Positions 1 to 12,007 of a stretch of DNA of 64,000 bases are shown one piece after another; within the stretch, counting starts at the first letter, position 1, and each line of letters starts with the position of its first letter. The translations under genes were made by a program, and so were the position numbers. The DNA is from Sarocladium kiliense (Eukaryota > Ascomycota > Sordariomycetes > Hypocreales > Sarocladiaceae): assembly GCA_030734395.1 (NCBI GenBank), contig JAUZTG010000029.1, forward strand, positions 6,510,001 to 6,574,000, read 5' to 3'. The notes under the pieces were generated by a model. That model saw nothing but the letters and a program-made list of their open reading frames with translations. It did no database searches and was not told the DNA's origin.

Positions 1-1077
1 GGGGAAGTCGAGAACTAGAGGGTAAAGCGGTTCGTCGTGGCCGTCATCTGCTGGGTTAGACAGTTGAGAAGGCACGAAGCTGTACGGAACAACGGCGATT
101 CGGGTTCGAAAGCGTCGCTCCCAGCCGTAGACCAGGTTCAATATACGTAGCATGGAAGAAACAGGGTCTTCGAATGTGTCAGGGCTGTGAAACAGCGTAG
201 GGAGATCGGAAATTATGTCCAGCAAATCATCAAGAGGGTCATCTTCAAGCCGGTTAGGCATGATGGTGCGCCACTGCGCTGCCGTGACGCTGCTTCGTGT
301 TTGACTCATCATGCCGGTCAAAACGCTCACCACGCGCGCTCGTGCACATAGATGTGTCCAGACCTCAGCTGAGGCTCCCTGATGATCGAAGTCGACGCGG
401 AATCGAAGAAGCTCCGCCATGCCTTGCACATGGGCTCGCCAGCCTGAGGTCAACGGACAGATGAACAGCTCGCATGTCGACAAGGCCACGATGGATGAAA
501 GCAAGCACGCCAGATTGTCTGGATCGACGCGCTGGAGACCAGCGGCAAGCCTGGACAATCCGCTGCTGTAAACTTCCAGGGCTTGGTCCAGGGTGATGTC
601 GCCGTGCTGGGTGATGTACAGCTGAGCAGCACAAAGCGCCAGCAGAGAAAGGTCAAGAGTCGAGCTCTCCTGCACGCAATTGCACACCGTCGTGACCCAG
701 AAGCTCGTCCCGATGGCTAGCGACTCGTCCGCCATGCCCTTCCGCGGTAGATAAAGCCGTCGCAGGATGCGAAAAGCCATAGTCCGGAAATCACGGGTGG
801 AGTAGCTGGAGGACGCGAAGGCGCGAGACATGTTGCGGTAGTCGTCAAGAACATCTTGAATCGCCTCGTCTGAGTCGCCGGGCGCGGCGATGACATCCCG
901 TGCGGTCGTCAATGGGTTTGTGACAGTCCGGTTGACGAACAGGGCGCGGCGGTTGTAGCCAGGGCATTCGATTCCAGCTTTCTGACACCGGAGGCAGCGT
1001 GGACGCTCAAAGCCGCACGCGACACGACGTTTTCTGCAACTGTGGCACGCTTTGGACTTGCCTGCGACGCCGACCAT
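1..1077 (-). CDS. Zn(II)2Cys6 fungal transcription factor, 3' end missing
   Basis: A nuclear DNA-binding regulator. The frame is open on the minus strand from an ATG at 1077, which has an in-frame TGA six codons upstream, through to the window edge, with no intron needed in the visible 359 codons. Residues 11-38 form a binuclear zinc cluster, C-x2-C-x6-C-x6-C-x2-C-x6-C, with the basic stretch RKRR after the second cysteine. Everything after residue 60 is helix-rich and fits the C-terminal domain usual in short fungal Zn2Cys6 regulators, but no target can be read from it. The C-terminus lies outside the window. The next gene begins about 1 kb away on the other strand and encodes the deaminase-MYND protein; whether it is regulated by this factor is not shown by the sequence. 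Confidence 0.9.
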   Translation of the reverse strand, partial: MVGVAGKSKACHSCRKRRVACGFERPRCLRCQKAGIECPGYNRRALFVNRTVTNPLTTARDVIAAPGDSDEAIQDVLDDYRNMSRAFASSSYSTRDFRTMAFRILRRLYLPRKGMADESLAIGTSFWVTTVCNCVQESSTLDLSLLALCAAQLYITQHGDITLDQALEVYSSGLSRLAAGLQRVDPDNLACLLSSIVALSTCELFICPLTSGWRAHVQGMAELLRFRVDFDHQGASAEVWTHLCARARVVSVLTGMMSQTRSSVTAAQWRTIMPNRLEDDPLDDLLDIISDLPTLFHSPDTFEDPVSSMLRILNLVYGWERRFRTRIAVVPYSFVPSQLSNPADDGHDEPLYPLVLDFP

Positions 1078-2116
1078 GCTGTGGACATGTGAGATTCATG
1101 GACGCAGAAATGTATTGGCTTCGACGCTGGTTCTGGAAGTACTGGTGTTTTGGTGAAGTAACGATTGAGTGTGTGGTGCCCCGGTTGTGACAGTAACAGC
1201 GGGGAATGGTGTATTTACGGTATCGCTTTTTGGGGTTCAGGGCAGTGGCAGCCAGGAAATAAGGTAAGCAATGGGGCAGATGATAGACCACGGAATGCTG
1301 GTCAACAGGTGCCTAATGGTCGTAACGTGTGTGTTTTTTGCAAGACTATTACTGGCAACAGTCATCTCTAGCTGAAGGAGGGAATTCAGCCATTCATCGT
1401 TGCACTTGTAGCTCTTCTACAGACATGGAAGGTGACACCTCCAAGGAGCCATTTATAGGCATCAAATTTTACAATATCTACAAACTTACTTTGGTCAACT
1501 AAAGCAAGTCTATAAGGCCTGCTACTATTCTGCAGCGTACGTGCATAGTGTAAGGAAGGAAGCCTAGGTATTAATCATGCAATACAGGTGTCCACAGCTT
1601 ATCTGCACACTGTTCGAAGGTGGCGTACTGTTGACCTGCGTCTTCATTACACGCCGACTTTATGAACAGATAAGTGTAGTGACTTTCATGTTAGCTCCTA
1701 AGACATTGCTGTCTAGGCCGGTTGACGATCAAATGGGCGTTGTCTTAGCATGTGCAGTCACAATATCAGAGCCGCGATAGCGGGGAAAGGTAGCATCGTT
1801 TTCCGAGGTTTCAAGGCAGCGGCTGCCGGAACCCAAGCAATAGGGTCCCTGTATAGCTTATCAACCACGGCGTGCTCGGCCTGTCTCGCAGAAGAGCGTC
1901 TAGGGATCATCTGACAGTTGGAATTTGTGTGCTTCTTCAAAAGATATTCTAGATCCTTAGCTTTGCTAACAGTCTTGCTTATACCAATCAAACGTCTTAT
2001 ATCATTGGGTAGTAATCCTGCCGTTGGTAGCGAGAAATTGATGCCCGATCGGCCCAACAGACCCTCGTGCATCTAGGCAGAACCTTGTGGAATTCTTCGA
2101 CTTACCAGGGATTTTC
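1078..2116. other. Intergenic region, no confident gene
   Basis: Divergent space between the left regulator and the deaminase-MYND gene. It may hold an unrecognised first exon of the latter. A 104-codon open frame lies on the minus strand at 1758-2072 and a 54-codon one on the plus strand from 1750; neither resembles a known protein. A diverged repeat unit lies at 1622-1655. Confidence 0.5.
1622..1655 (+). repeat. Diverged direct repeat, left copy (partner at 5312)
   Basis: These 34 bases match 5312-5345 at 26 positions without a gap, including ACTGTTGAC and ACACGCC. Weaker similarity extends about 28 bases upstream of both copies. The pair brackets the deaminase-MYND gene. Confidence 0.5.
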
Positions 2117-5111
2117 ATGCTCACGCTATTTCTTTACGGCCCGAGGATGGCGACTGCAAGCGTTCAGAAGTCGGGCGAGTCCATGCTTGGGGAGCTCCAC
2201 ACATACGTCAAGTTACTCTTGCTCCGCAGGGGTCGTCAGTATGGTGACAAGCTGTCGTATGAAGAGCTCGATGGCGTAGAGGCCCTAGACAACCTTGGTA
2301 ACGATGAAGAATCCTTTAAGAACGTCCCCCTCGGCAACCTTGACGAAGATAGCGTTCGACGTGCATTCCTGGACAGGCTATCTGAGGTCGTTTCTTCGAT
2401 GAAAGGTGGTCGCCATGTGGTTGCCAGTTCTATGTTCTATTGGCCTGATAAGGTCAAAGTATTTATTGCAATCAACTCAGGATTCACACAGGGCAATAGA
2501 TTGTCTAAACTTTTAGACACGTTGTCTACAGCACTGAGAGACATTGCTATTCGTCCAAGTAAGCTCTAAACCTAAGATTAGGCTTTCACGTATACTTAAC
2601 AATGGATTTTAGATGATGAAACGGAGAGCCGTATAGCTGCACTCTGGACTATGATAGTTCAACATCAGTCCTCGAGGCTGAACACCGGAGTTGCTAAGCT
2701 ACGGCAAATGAAGATTCTCGAGCACCTCCTTCTGCAGCCTCTATCTCCAGAATCGAAGAGAGATCAAGTTCTACTAGATATAAAGGGGACACTGCTGAGT
2801 TTCGAGGATTGTTTACGAACACTAGCCGATCTCCTCTTCAGCAAGATCGACTCGGATCTAGAAAGGCATAAATTTCTCGTGAGCTTTTGCCATACTCTCT
2901 ACATTACTTTTCCCGCCGACTATTTCCATACCTTTGGCCGAGAAGGTGGAAAGCTTTTCCAAGAGATTGGCTTCATGGGCCGACTTCAATACTGCTTCGA
3001 TGTTCTTGTTGCAGCTGCGAGACAGCTATCAGGATTCGAGAACCTGTCGTTCATCCCTGTGCCTGGATCAAAGGGTCGAAAGCCACCACAGAGCCAGGAG
3101 TGGAGTTTGGCTAGAACATTTCAAGCGCTCAACCCCCAACTTAATGACTCAGTGATCAACAAGCTCATGGCGAACTCACGCTCAAAGGCTGTCTGGACAA
3201 AGAACAAGCTCCTCAAAGACTTTGCTCAAAGGAAGCTACCTGCTTGGGAAGTGCACGCTGAAGTCCAGCTTATTTTCTATACTCTAAGACACCCAGAAGA
3301 AACTGCACATGGGAAACGATTTGATTATATCGGCTGCAGTAAACATAGTTGCTTACTGTGTTCGAAGTTCCTCTATTACTCTCAAGCCGTTGCAACGCGT
3401 GGGTGTCATGGTAAGCTCTATGACTGGACCCTTCCATTTGGACAGCCCAACACCTGTAAAGAGGAGGCTCTTCTTCTCGCGGCTATGAAGAAGCTACTAG
3501 TGTGGATGCGAAACGAACTTGCTAGCACCGTGATTCAACCAGCTGAAAAGCGGCCGGAGGTCAAAGAATCTACTATCGGCGGTAGCCTAAACAACATTCC
3601 AGGGACCAGCCAATGGATCGACCAATTAACCTACGGCACGGCAGAGTTTCTCAATCGACAACGAGCTCAAAATACGAATATGTATTCTCAAAAAGACATG
3701 TAAGTAACTCTAGTTACCTAATCGTCTATCTTCTCGATGCCTACATAAATACTTACAAAGATTGCCGTACAGCAGCTTATTGGACACCGTTGAAACTTTT
3801 GATGATGCGAATACTCTAACTCGAAACAGTACATTACCTGTAGCAGATTCTTCAGGATATTGCGATACCTGCCATGAATCAGCTATCACGCGGCGGTGCT
3901 CACACTGCCACGCCTCCTTCTTCTGTAGCCCGTCCTGTGAATTGAGGATGCCTCTGTCACATCTCCTCAAGTGTAATATGCGTCGAGTCACATCAGCGGA
4001 TTATTTATACCAGGACGTTGTATCCGACATGATTCCGACTGATCCCGAAGTCCGGCAAGACTACTGGTTCGAGCGATGTCGAGACAAGACAGAAGAGTCG
4101 CACCTACTTGGCTTATTCAAGGGTCTTCTCTTGTACCATTTTGACTGTGTCCCGCGCGAAGAACTCGGGAGGTGGCGCGAAGACTCAGGAGGGAATGCCT
4201 ACCTAGTCAAGATGATCATTGAGAAGTTTAATGAGTTGCCCGAAACAAACAGGGGGGCATACTTCCCATGGTTCCTGGAACACCGCACTCTCTTTGAGCT
4301 TCTTGCTGATCACCGGGAAGTCCACCGAACATCAAGCCCTACTACAGAAGCATGGAAGATGGCGGACAAAGCCAGAAAGTATCTCGCGGCCGAGGACCAA
4401 AGAAAAGACATTAAGGACTTGCATCCTCTGGCAAAGTCTCACTGCTTCGTTTTCTACTCAATCATCAATAGCAATGCTCACCCTCCTCCTCTCAACCAAA
4501 CAGATTGTTATTGGTTTGACTTTGGTTTTGTTATCTGCCGCGACCAGCATGAGGAAAGCCGACTTGGATCGATGTACAACACAATGCTGTTCGGCTCTAA
4601 GCAAAGAGAGGATTACGAGCGAAGTCTCGGGTCGACAATATCAGGGCAAATGCCTCGTCGTGATCCATCCTGCAGCTTCGATGAGTTCTGGGCAGCGTGG
4701 GAGAGGGACGAGCTCATGACTATCTTCGATAAATGCTGGCCAAACTCATCATCCAGAAGCTTCCTTATGGACGCTGAAAACGACACTCTTGATCGTTTGC
4801 GGATGTTTTTCGATGCAAAGAGGCCGCGTCCCTCAATCTGGAAATTGCGTCACTTCCTCGCTCTAGGCGACCTGCCTATCGAGGCTGCAGTGCCCGAAAT
4901 CGCCCAGGCAGCGCGTCATTACGGAATATGCGAGAACTTGGAAACAAGGACCGTCTTGGAGTTGAAGGATTTTTATTCACAGCTCTTGGACAAGACGGAA
5001 GCATTGGCTATCCACGAGGAAAGGATGCGAGGCACTCTGCTTCAATTTGCCCAGCAACACATCGGTAACATCGATCCAAGGGTGGAAGCAGTGCTTCAAG
5101 CACTTTGTTAG
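2117..5111 (+). CDS. OTT_1508-like deaminase with C-terminal MYND zinc finger
   Basis: Three exons, 2117-2558, 2613-3699 and 3773-5111, give about 955 residues; both introns have clean GT/AG ends and keep frame. The middle exon carries the deaminase core: HAE near residue 361, then CSKHSCLLC near 389-397, followed by TRGCHGKLYDW. This is the pattern of the fungal OTT_1508-like family of the cytidine deaminase-like fold, where H and the two C bind zinc and E is the proton donor. Residues 540-577 form a MYND finger, C-x2-C-x8-C-x2-C-x5-C-x3-C-x7-H-x3-C, normally a protein-interaction module. The remaining ~380 residues are unrecognised. Substrate and role are unknown for the family. The start is uncertain: the frame is open back to 2042 (a plausible acceptor precedes 2081), so an upstream exon may exist; 2117 is the first ATG. 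Confidence 0.82.
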
Positions 5112-5491
5112 TTCTCTCTAGGTTCTTTCTGCGAATGGCTACATACGGCTGTAATTTAATTTATTTTTCTCTTGCTCTGTCTTGTTTATCCCAACATCTC
5201 TAGGTAATGTAGTTCGTAACTGACTGCACAAGTCAAGGTGGAAGACGGGATATGCACAAATAGTTGTGCATGCTCTCAGAGGACAACTTATGCATAGGCT
5301 AAGCCGAAAGGGGCGCACTGTTGACTTGCGCCGGGACAACACGCCAACGCGTGATCCAAACAAACGCCCCTCCATCCATCCATCCAGGCCGACCACTTTA
5401 ACAACGATGCATCGCAGCTGATCCGCATTCTGATTAACGACAGGCTCGACACCATATCCATTACCTTCGCCGCGAACGGCTTACCTCCGCG
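5112..5491. other. Intergenic: deaminase 3' flank and condensin promoter
   Basis: About 380 bases between two plus-strand genes. It holds the right copy of the diverged repeat and a TCCA run at 5371-5386. No gene is seen. Confidence 0.6.
5312..5345 (+). repeat. Diverged direct repeat, right copy (partner at 1622)
   Basis: It matches 1622-1655 at 26 of 34 positions; four of the eight differences are C/T transitions. It lies about 150-180 bases upstream of the condensin start codon, so it could also be a shared promoter element. Confidence 0.5.
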
Positions 5492-8400
5492 ATGCCGGGC
5501 AGAACAGCGTCTCGATCGGCACGCACCTCCACCGCCCCCTCGAGGAAGGTCTCAACAGTCACTCCAGCTGCGCGGGCATCAGTAGAATCGCGCGCCTCAC
5601 CAGGTCCTGTCGAGACCGTTGACACACCCAGCAGCGCTCTTCGAACTCAGATTTGCAACGTCTTCCGCGATGCGCAACACACCACAGCAGCGCACCGGAA
5701 ACTGATCGTGACTCTGCGAAAGATCCACGAGTCGTGCTGTTACGAACCACACAACCCCAAGGCTGTCTCTGCGGCTGACGAATTCGACGAGGAGGCTTTC
5801 AATAAGGAGTTTGTAAGATGTGTGCTCAAGCTGATGCCCACCAAGAAGGCTGAGAGCGCAGGAGACAAGGTTATCGGGTTTATCTGTCTCTTCATCCGCC
5901 ATGCGAACGAGAAGGACCAAGAGCTGGTTGGGGAGGATGAAATCGACGAGAACATCATGACGGAGACGCCCAGCACACGCCTGATCTCTCAGCTCACCGA
6001 AGCCATTATGCCTTTGATGACAGTCAAGGACAAGTTCGTGCGCTTCAGATCGACACAGCTCATCTCACACCTTGTCAACTCTCTCGACGGCATCGACGTC
6101 GACCTTTTCGCACAGCTGCGCCGTGTCCTGCTTAGAAGAATTCGCGACAAGGAAGCTATGGTCCGCTCTCAGGCGGTGCTGGGCCTTGGCCGACTTTTGG
6201 AAGACGAATCAGCAGACGGCAACGACTCAGACGACAGCGAGAACGAAGACCTCGGTCTCAGGGAGAAGCTGCTGGAAGTACTGCAGAACGATCCGGCTGC
6301 TGATGTTCGCCGAACACTCCTCATCAACCTTCCGATTACACCCAAGACCCTACCATTCCTCCTCGAGCGAGCTAGAGATCAGGATGCCCTCACTCGTCGA
6401 GCCGTATACTCCCGCACGCTGCCGAGGCTGGGTGACTTCCGCCACTTGTCACTCAGCATGCGTGAGAAGCTGTTGCGTTGGGGGCTCAGGGACAGAGATG
6501 AGAATGTTCGCAAAGCTGCTGGTCGACTATTCCGTGAGCGCTGGATTGAGGATTGCGCTCGTGATGGTGCACAAGAAGATGGAGATGGTGCTAAAGAGAA
6601 GGATGCGGCACTTCCTGTCAGCTTCGAAGCCCTTTTGGAGCTGTTGGAGCGTATCGATGTTGTAAGCTCAGGAGTCGAGAACGGCATTGCTCTCGAGGCA
6701 ATGGCGGGCTTCTGGGAGGGCAGGCCAGACTACCGTGAGGGTGTCAATTTCGATGACCACTTCTGGGAGACACTTTCTGCGGAGTCAATCTTCATGGCGC
6801 GCAGCTTTAACAACTTCTGCAGGACAGAGGGTAATGGCCGCTATGAGTCGCTCTTGGAAGAGAAGCTGCCCGAAGTCACGAGATTGGCCTTCTACCTTGA
6901 GCGGTATCTCAATGCGCTGATTGACGCTCTCGCCCATGCCGCGAAGGCCGCGGAGGCTGGCGAGGAGGAAGAGGAGGACACAGTCGAGCAGGAGTTCATT
7001 GTGGAACAGCTGCTACATATCGCGCTATCTCTTGACTACTCCGATGAGGTCGGTCGCCGCAAGATGTTCACCCTTCTGCGCCAAGCTCTCTCTATCCCCG
7101 AGCTTCCCGATGAGGTCACCAAGCTCGCCATCGGGGTTCTTCACTACATCTGCGCTCCTGACGCAGCAGGAGAGCGCGAATTCTGCAGTGTTGTGCTTGA
7201 ATCCGTGGCGGATGTCCACGACACAATTGTCGATGAGCAACCTCAGGACGATGTCGAGGAGAGTTTCCACTCAGCACGCAGCGAGGTCAGTGGTCACACA
7301 ACACCGACCAAGCGTGGAAAGAGTGCCGAGTTGAGCGAGGAGGATGCACGAGCCAAGGCGGTTAGGGAAATCGTCGTGAACTTGAAGTGTTTGCATATTG
7401 TGCAGTGCATGCTTGCGCACGTCGCCGGCAACCTCAAGGACAACGCGGATCTGGTCTCGATGCTTAACAACCTCGTCGTCCCTGCTGTCAGGAGCCATGA
7501 GAAGCCGGTGCGTGAGAGGGGCTTGGTATGCCTGGGTCTTTGTGCTCTGCTGGATAAGTCACTGGCTGAGGAGAACCTGGGTCTATTCATTCACTTCTTC
7601 AGCAAGGGTCATCCTGCGCTGCAAATCACTGCACTGCATATCCTGACGGATATTCTCAACACTCATGGTGCGCAGCTTATGTCCGCCTCGCCCTTGCTGC
7701 TTAAGGTCTACATCAAGGCCGTCAAGAGCGGAACCAAGGCTCCAGAGGTCCAGGCCGCGTCTGTGGTGGCTGCATCGAAGCTTCTCCTCGGTCGCGTCAT
7801 TACTGATGAGGAGGCTTGCCAGGAGCTTCTGAAGTCGTTGGTCGTGGCTTACTTCGATCCATCATCCCGAGAGAACCAGACTGTCAGACAAGCGATGAAC
7901 TACTTCCTCCCGGTCTTCTGTTACTCTCGCCCACAGAACCAAGACCTCATGCGCATCATTGCACTTGATGCACTGCACGCTTTGTACAACGTGCGAGAGG
8001 GTCTTGAGGATGAGGACGTGGATGTTGGGGAGGATATGGTCAGCTTGACGACTATTGGTGCTTGTTTGGTTGATTGGACGGATCCCAGGAAGTGCTATAA
8101 CCCCAATGCACCATTGGACTCGGAGAAGGGCAAGGCCCCTAATGGTGACGTCCACCTCGACTTTGCAGGTGATATCTTGGACAAGCTTCACAGCAACGTG
8201 AACAGTAAGACCTCCAGCCATCACACAATTGGTACTGCCATACTAACTACTTTGTGCAGAGGAAGAGAAGAAGCTTGCGGCTTCGCTACTTGGAAAGCTG
8301 TACATCTCCCCCGGCTCCTCAGAGGACAAGCTCCGAGATATATACAGCGAGATCAGCATCGCCGTCGAAGAGGGCCTCCTCACCGATGCAACAAGCCGCA

Positions 8401-8699
8401 ACGCCCTGCTGAAAATCCACGTCAGTCTCGGCAAGATCGTCAACACCCTCGACGAGGCAGCACAGCAACAACCCTTCGGCACCCGCTCAACACGCAGCGT
8501 CTCAACAGCTCTCCACCCCACAGGCGAGAGTGCCGCTGGTAGCGCCGAGACTACGATGGTGAAGGTTGAGGAAGAGGAAGAAGAGGGGGTGGATGATGAT
8601 ACGGTCAGGATTGTGCCGAGACAGGAGACGAGGGAGCCTAGTCCTGGGGAGGAGACGGATGGGACGCTGGAGGGGGATGATACGGTGATGAGGGATTGA
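5492..8699 (+). CDS. cnd3: Condensin complex non-SMC subunit CAP-G (Cnd3/Ycg1)
   Basis: HEAT-repeat subunit of condensin, which with Smc2, Smc4, the kleisin Brn1/CAP-H and Ycs4/CAP-D2 compacts mitotic chromosomes; CAP-G binds DNA together with the kleisin. Exons 5492-8204 and 8260-8699 give 1,050 residues, close to yeast Ycg1. The 55-nt intron has a perfect TACTAAC branch site and its length is not a multiple of three, so reading through it gives a false C-terminus. Family signatures include the N-terminal FRDAQHTTAAHRKL and VRFRSTQLISHLVN (about residue 190), followed by RIRDKEAMVRSQAVLGLGRL. An acidic DDSEN stretch follows near residue 250. HEAT-like helices continue to about residue 930. 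The tail is acidic and probably disordered. The start is the first ATG in a good context, followed by a Ser/Thr/Arg-rich leader of about 45 residues. Confidence 0.95.
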
Positions 8700-9070
8700 T
8701 AAGGGCTTTCTGATCTGATCTCATGATGTGTAACTTGGACAAATGAAATTGAAGGGAGGCGTGCGCGCGTTTGGTGGATATTTTGGTGTTTGCATCGAAG
8801 GAGATGCTTCCTTTTTCTCAAGCTGTGTAACGGTTTTCGACATGTCGAGGATGATACCTGAAGATTCTTTTGGAACTCAAGCTGTGTTTTGCACTAGGTA
8901 TGAATGGTTTGGTACAAATGAAGGGTGTATGATCCAAACAAATGTCTAATATCCTCTACCAGGATGTTTTGCATCCCAAAACCCAGCATATCAATCCCTG
9001 GTCTTCGCGTGTGTTTGCCACTGACGTAGTTGGGATGCGAGGTTTATGTCGACCATGGTCTTCTCAAAAC
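8700..9070. other. Convergent intergenic, 3' flanks only
   Basis: This separates the ends of the condensin and Las21 genes. I see no gene or notable structure. Confidence 0.6.
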
Positions 9071-12007
9071 TTAAGACTGATCACGCGTGCCAATCCAGAA
9101 AAGCGCGGATCCGAACCCAAGGTTGATCAGCAGATGCTGACCCAGGCTCCACGCCATGCAATACAGGTACTTGGGCGAGAACACCGTCCAAATGAACAGA
9201 TGCGTTCTCAGCGCCGTACAAGCCGCCATCACAAACGCCACACTCAACGTCGTAAAGATCGTCAACCCCGTCAAATGAGCCCTCCAAACTCCCTTCGTCT
9301 CTCCACCTTTCTTCCACCGATGCTGCTCTAGCAACAACAAAGTCGTAGCAGACGTCCAGTAGATCGGTCCCGCCCAGTTACTCACCAGAGTAAGGAATCC
9401 GACGGCGAAGACGTTGAAGCCGCTGATGCCGTTGTAGGCACTGGAGAGGTCGACGGAGGAGATGGCGTTGGATCCGCCGAAGGAGAAGAAGCTGGCGAAT
9501 TGGAGGAGGATTGAGGTTGTGGTGATTTCAGGGATAGAGAGGGGGAGGGAGGAGAGGTGTTGGAAGAGGTAGTGGGAGAGGAGGAGGAGGGGAATGTTTG
9601 TTACGCGGGATTGGGTTATTGCGAGGATGGTGTAGAGGTGGTGGATGAGGTGGGCTGAGGAGGAGGTTAGTGGTTGGTGTAATGGGATTGGCGAAGGAGA
9701 CGTACCGGAGGTTTGTGATGCGCGTGGTCCGCCCCTGACTGCGTTGTAGATGCCAACAGCCACCAACAAAGCAACGACGGCAAACACGATCCGCGCTCTC
9801 ATAAGGAGCGAGTGCCCTTGGAAGTGATCATGCAGGGTTCGCGCGATGCCAACGACCAGCTCGGGCGCATCTTCTGCGGTGAAAGCAAGTTTGAAAGCAA
9901 AGGCTGCCGAGACAAGAACGGATGTAATACCAGTGATGACAACGTAGGGAAGGCCTTCGAGGTTACGCATCACGTGGAATGAGACGACGATGTAGGTGAT
10001 GCTGACGAGGATCCAGAGGAGAGGTGGGTTCGGCAGGAGGAAGATCTTGACAATGTCCGGGTCGCCCGCGAATTTCTGGCCGGTCTGGTTCCAGCTCCTG
10101 ATTAGTCGCAGGGATGCCATTGCGAGAAGCGTCCACAAGAGTGTTGTCCAGCGACGGGTCCTGAAGATACGAATTAGTGAGAGGTACTTATAGCCAAGGG
10201 GGTATTTGAGCTTTACCTTTGAATAGAGCATGCGCCGAGGTAAGCCAGCCACAGAGTGGTGGCCCAGTACCAGAAATGCTGCTCCTCTTCGACATAGCTG
10301 CTTGCGAACATCATGATGCCGTACGAAACGCCGATGATTAGCGTTGGAGTAAGCCCGGTGAATGACAGAGAAGATTGCCATGAAGTAGCAAGCATAGCAG
10401 CAGCGACTGCGGCAATGGCGAGACCCTGACCCACAGTGAGGCGGCTCATGTCGTAGTTCGAAGCCATGCTGCTCATCAGATCTTGCGCTTCGTGTAACCA
10501 TTTCGACATATCTGACAGCCACTCCTGATCAACTTGATCCTTCAGCGAGACTGCACTCGCCCTCTGGCTAATCTTGCGCCAGTCGCATGCAAGCTCGTTG
10601 ACACCCGTCTGCTCCAAAGTGCAAGGATCTGTAGAACTCTGAGGTTGGAAGAGCTCGGCACCGAAGGCTGCAGTGATAATGTCGAGGATCTGGTGGGCGT
10701 TGCGAACGAGGATCTGGACCTTGTCCTTGGAGCTGGGCCAGAATGAGAGGAAGTCTGGGATGAAAGCGCCCAGGTTGTTTCGTGATACTGGGATGCCGAG
10801 AAGGGCGGCGATTGTTGGCGCAAGGTCGGATTGCTCGACCTTGGTGTAGTAGTCAAACTCGTTGGTTGGTTTTGCGGGAGCATCGTGCTTGGGAAGAACG
10901 CCTTTGAGTTTTGGTGAGAGGAAAACAAGTGCTGGTGAAGTCTCTCCCGCAGATGAGGCGCCATGGTTGCCAGCATCGTTCATGCCATGGTCACCGCAGA
11001 GGACCAGAAGGGTAGAGTCGAGATGTGGACTGGTCTCCATGCTCTGGTATAACGTCTTGACAATGTCGTCCATCTCCCGCTGCTTTGGAACCATGTTGGG
11101 GCTAGGATGGTTAGGAGTCGGACTTTCTAGGATACAGAAATCATCGCTTACCTCCGCGGTCCAGCTTTGTGACCAATGTGGTCCAAGCCAAGGTAATGGA
11201 GAACCATGAGACTCCAGTCGTCGTTCTTAAGCTCTCCGGCGATATTCCGAGTGACATTATGATCCACCTCCGTAAAGTCCTTGGTATGCGGTCAGTTACA
11301 AGCTCAGAAGCCAAGGGGTAGGCAACTCACTGCCACAAAGAAGCTCGTAGTGCCATCTTCACGGTCAAACGTCTCGGGAAACAGTTTGAGCCAGGTGTCA
11401 TCACCAAACATCAGAAGCTTGCCACGACCGGCTGCCTTGAGCTGGGCAAGCCACGTATCCTGGACAGCCAGAGTCGAGGAAGTATCGGCTTCATCAAAAT
11501 TAAGAATCAGGTCAACGAATGAAGGGATGGATCCAGTGGTGATTGCCTTGATCCGAGGCATGGTGACCGTCGGTGAACGGGCATTGGCTGTGAAGGGAAT
11601 GGCACTGCCATCACGGATAAGCCTGAGCAAGTCAGCGGGTTGATCAATTGCACTATTAAGGGTGACAAACTGTTGAGTATATTCAAAGCCAGATTGCTCG
11701 GAGAACACAAAGTCGCTAAGCTCAAGTCAGTTTCCAATTTCTTGTTTCTAATCGACGACAATTCTGTGCCGTACCTCCTCAGAGCGTCAACCACCATGAA
11801 CACCAGCTTATCGAAAGGCGCATTTGGTGGTGGGCCATACTCGAGCTCTTCGAATTGTGCAAGTCCTGGCAGAAATGGTTTGTAAGGAAAGAATCCTGTC
11901 GCAAAGACAAGTATAGACAAGGGAATGAAGAGATTGGCGATGGTCAGAAGCACGCTGGTAGTGAGAGACCCCTGGGCCTTGGAGCCCTGGACCGGCGAGG
12001 GCGCCAT
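9071..12007 (-). CDS. las21: GPI ethanolamine phosphate transferase 2 (Las21/Gpi7)
   Basis: ER membrane enzyme that adds ethanolamine phosphate to the second mannose of the GPI anchor precursor, needed for normal cell-wall GPI proteins. Five exons (12007-11775, 11715-11331, 11279-11152, 11101-10217, 10160-9071) give 906 residues. The N-terminal half, after one membrane anchor, is an alkaline-phosphatase-type domain: VVDALRSDF carries the first metal aspartate, PTVTMPRIKAITTG the nucleophile threonine, LGLDHIGH and CGDHGM further metal ligands. The C-terminal half is a run of membrane helices containing FFSFGGSNAISSVDLSSAYNG, a stretch shared by Mcd4/Gpi7/Gpi13. LDHIGHKAGPRS and the overall length favour the Gpi7 branch over Gpi13. 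The start chosen is the ATG at 12007; an open frame extends upstream but has no earlier ATG. Confidence 0.93.

Noticed and set aside
1758..2072. 104-codon minus-strand frame upstream of the deaminase gene
   Set aside because: No family features, and it overlaps the region where the deaminase gene's 5' exon should lie.
8205..8542. Continuation of the condensin frame through 8205-8542
   Set aside because: It runs through a 55-nt intron with TACTAAC branch site; splicing restores the acidic C-terminus that ends at 8699.
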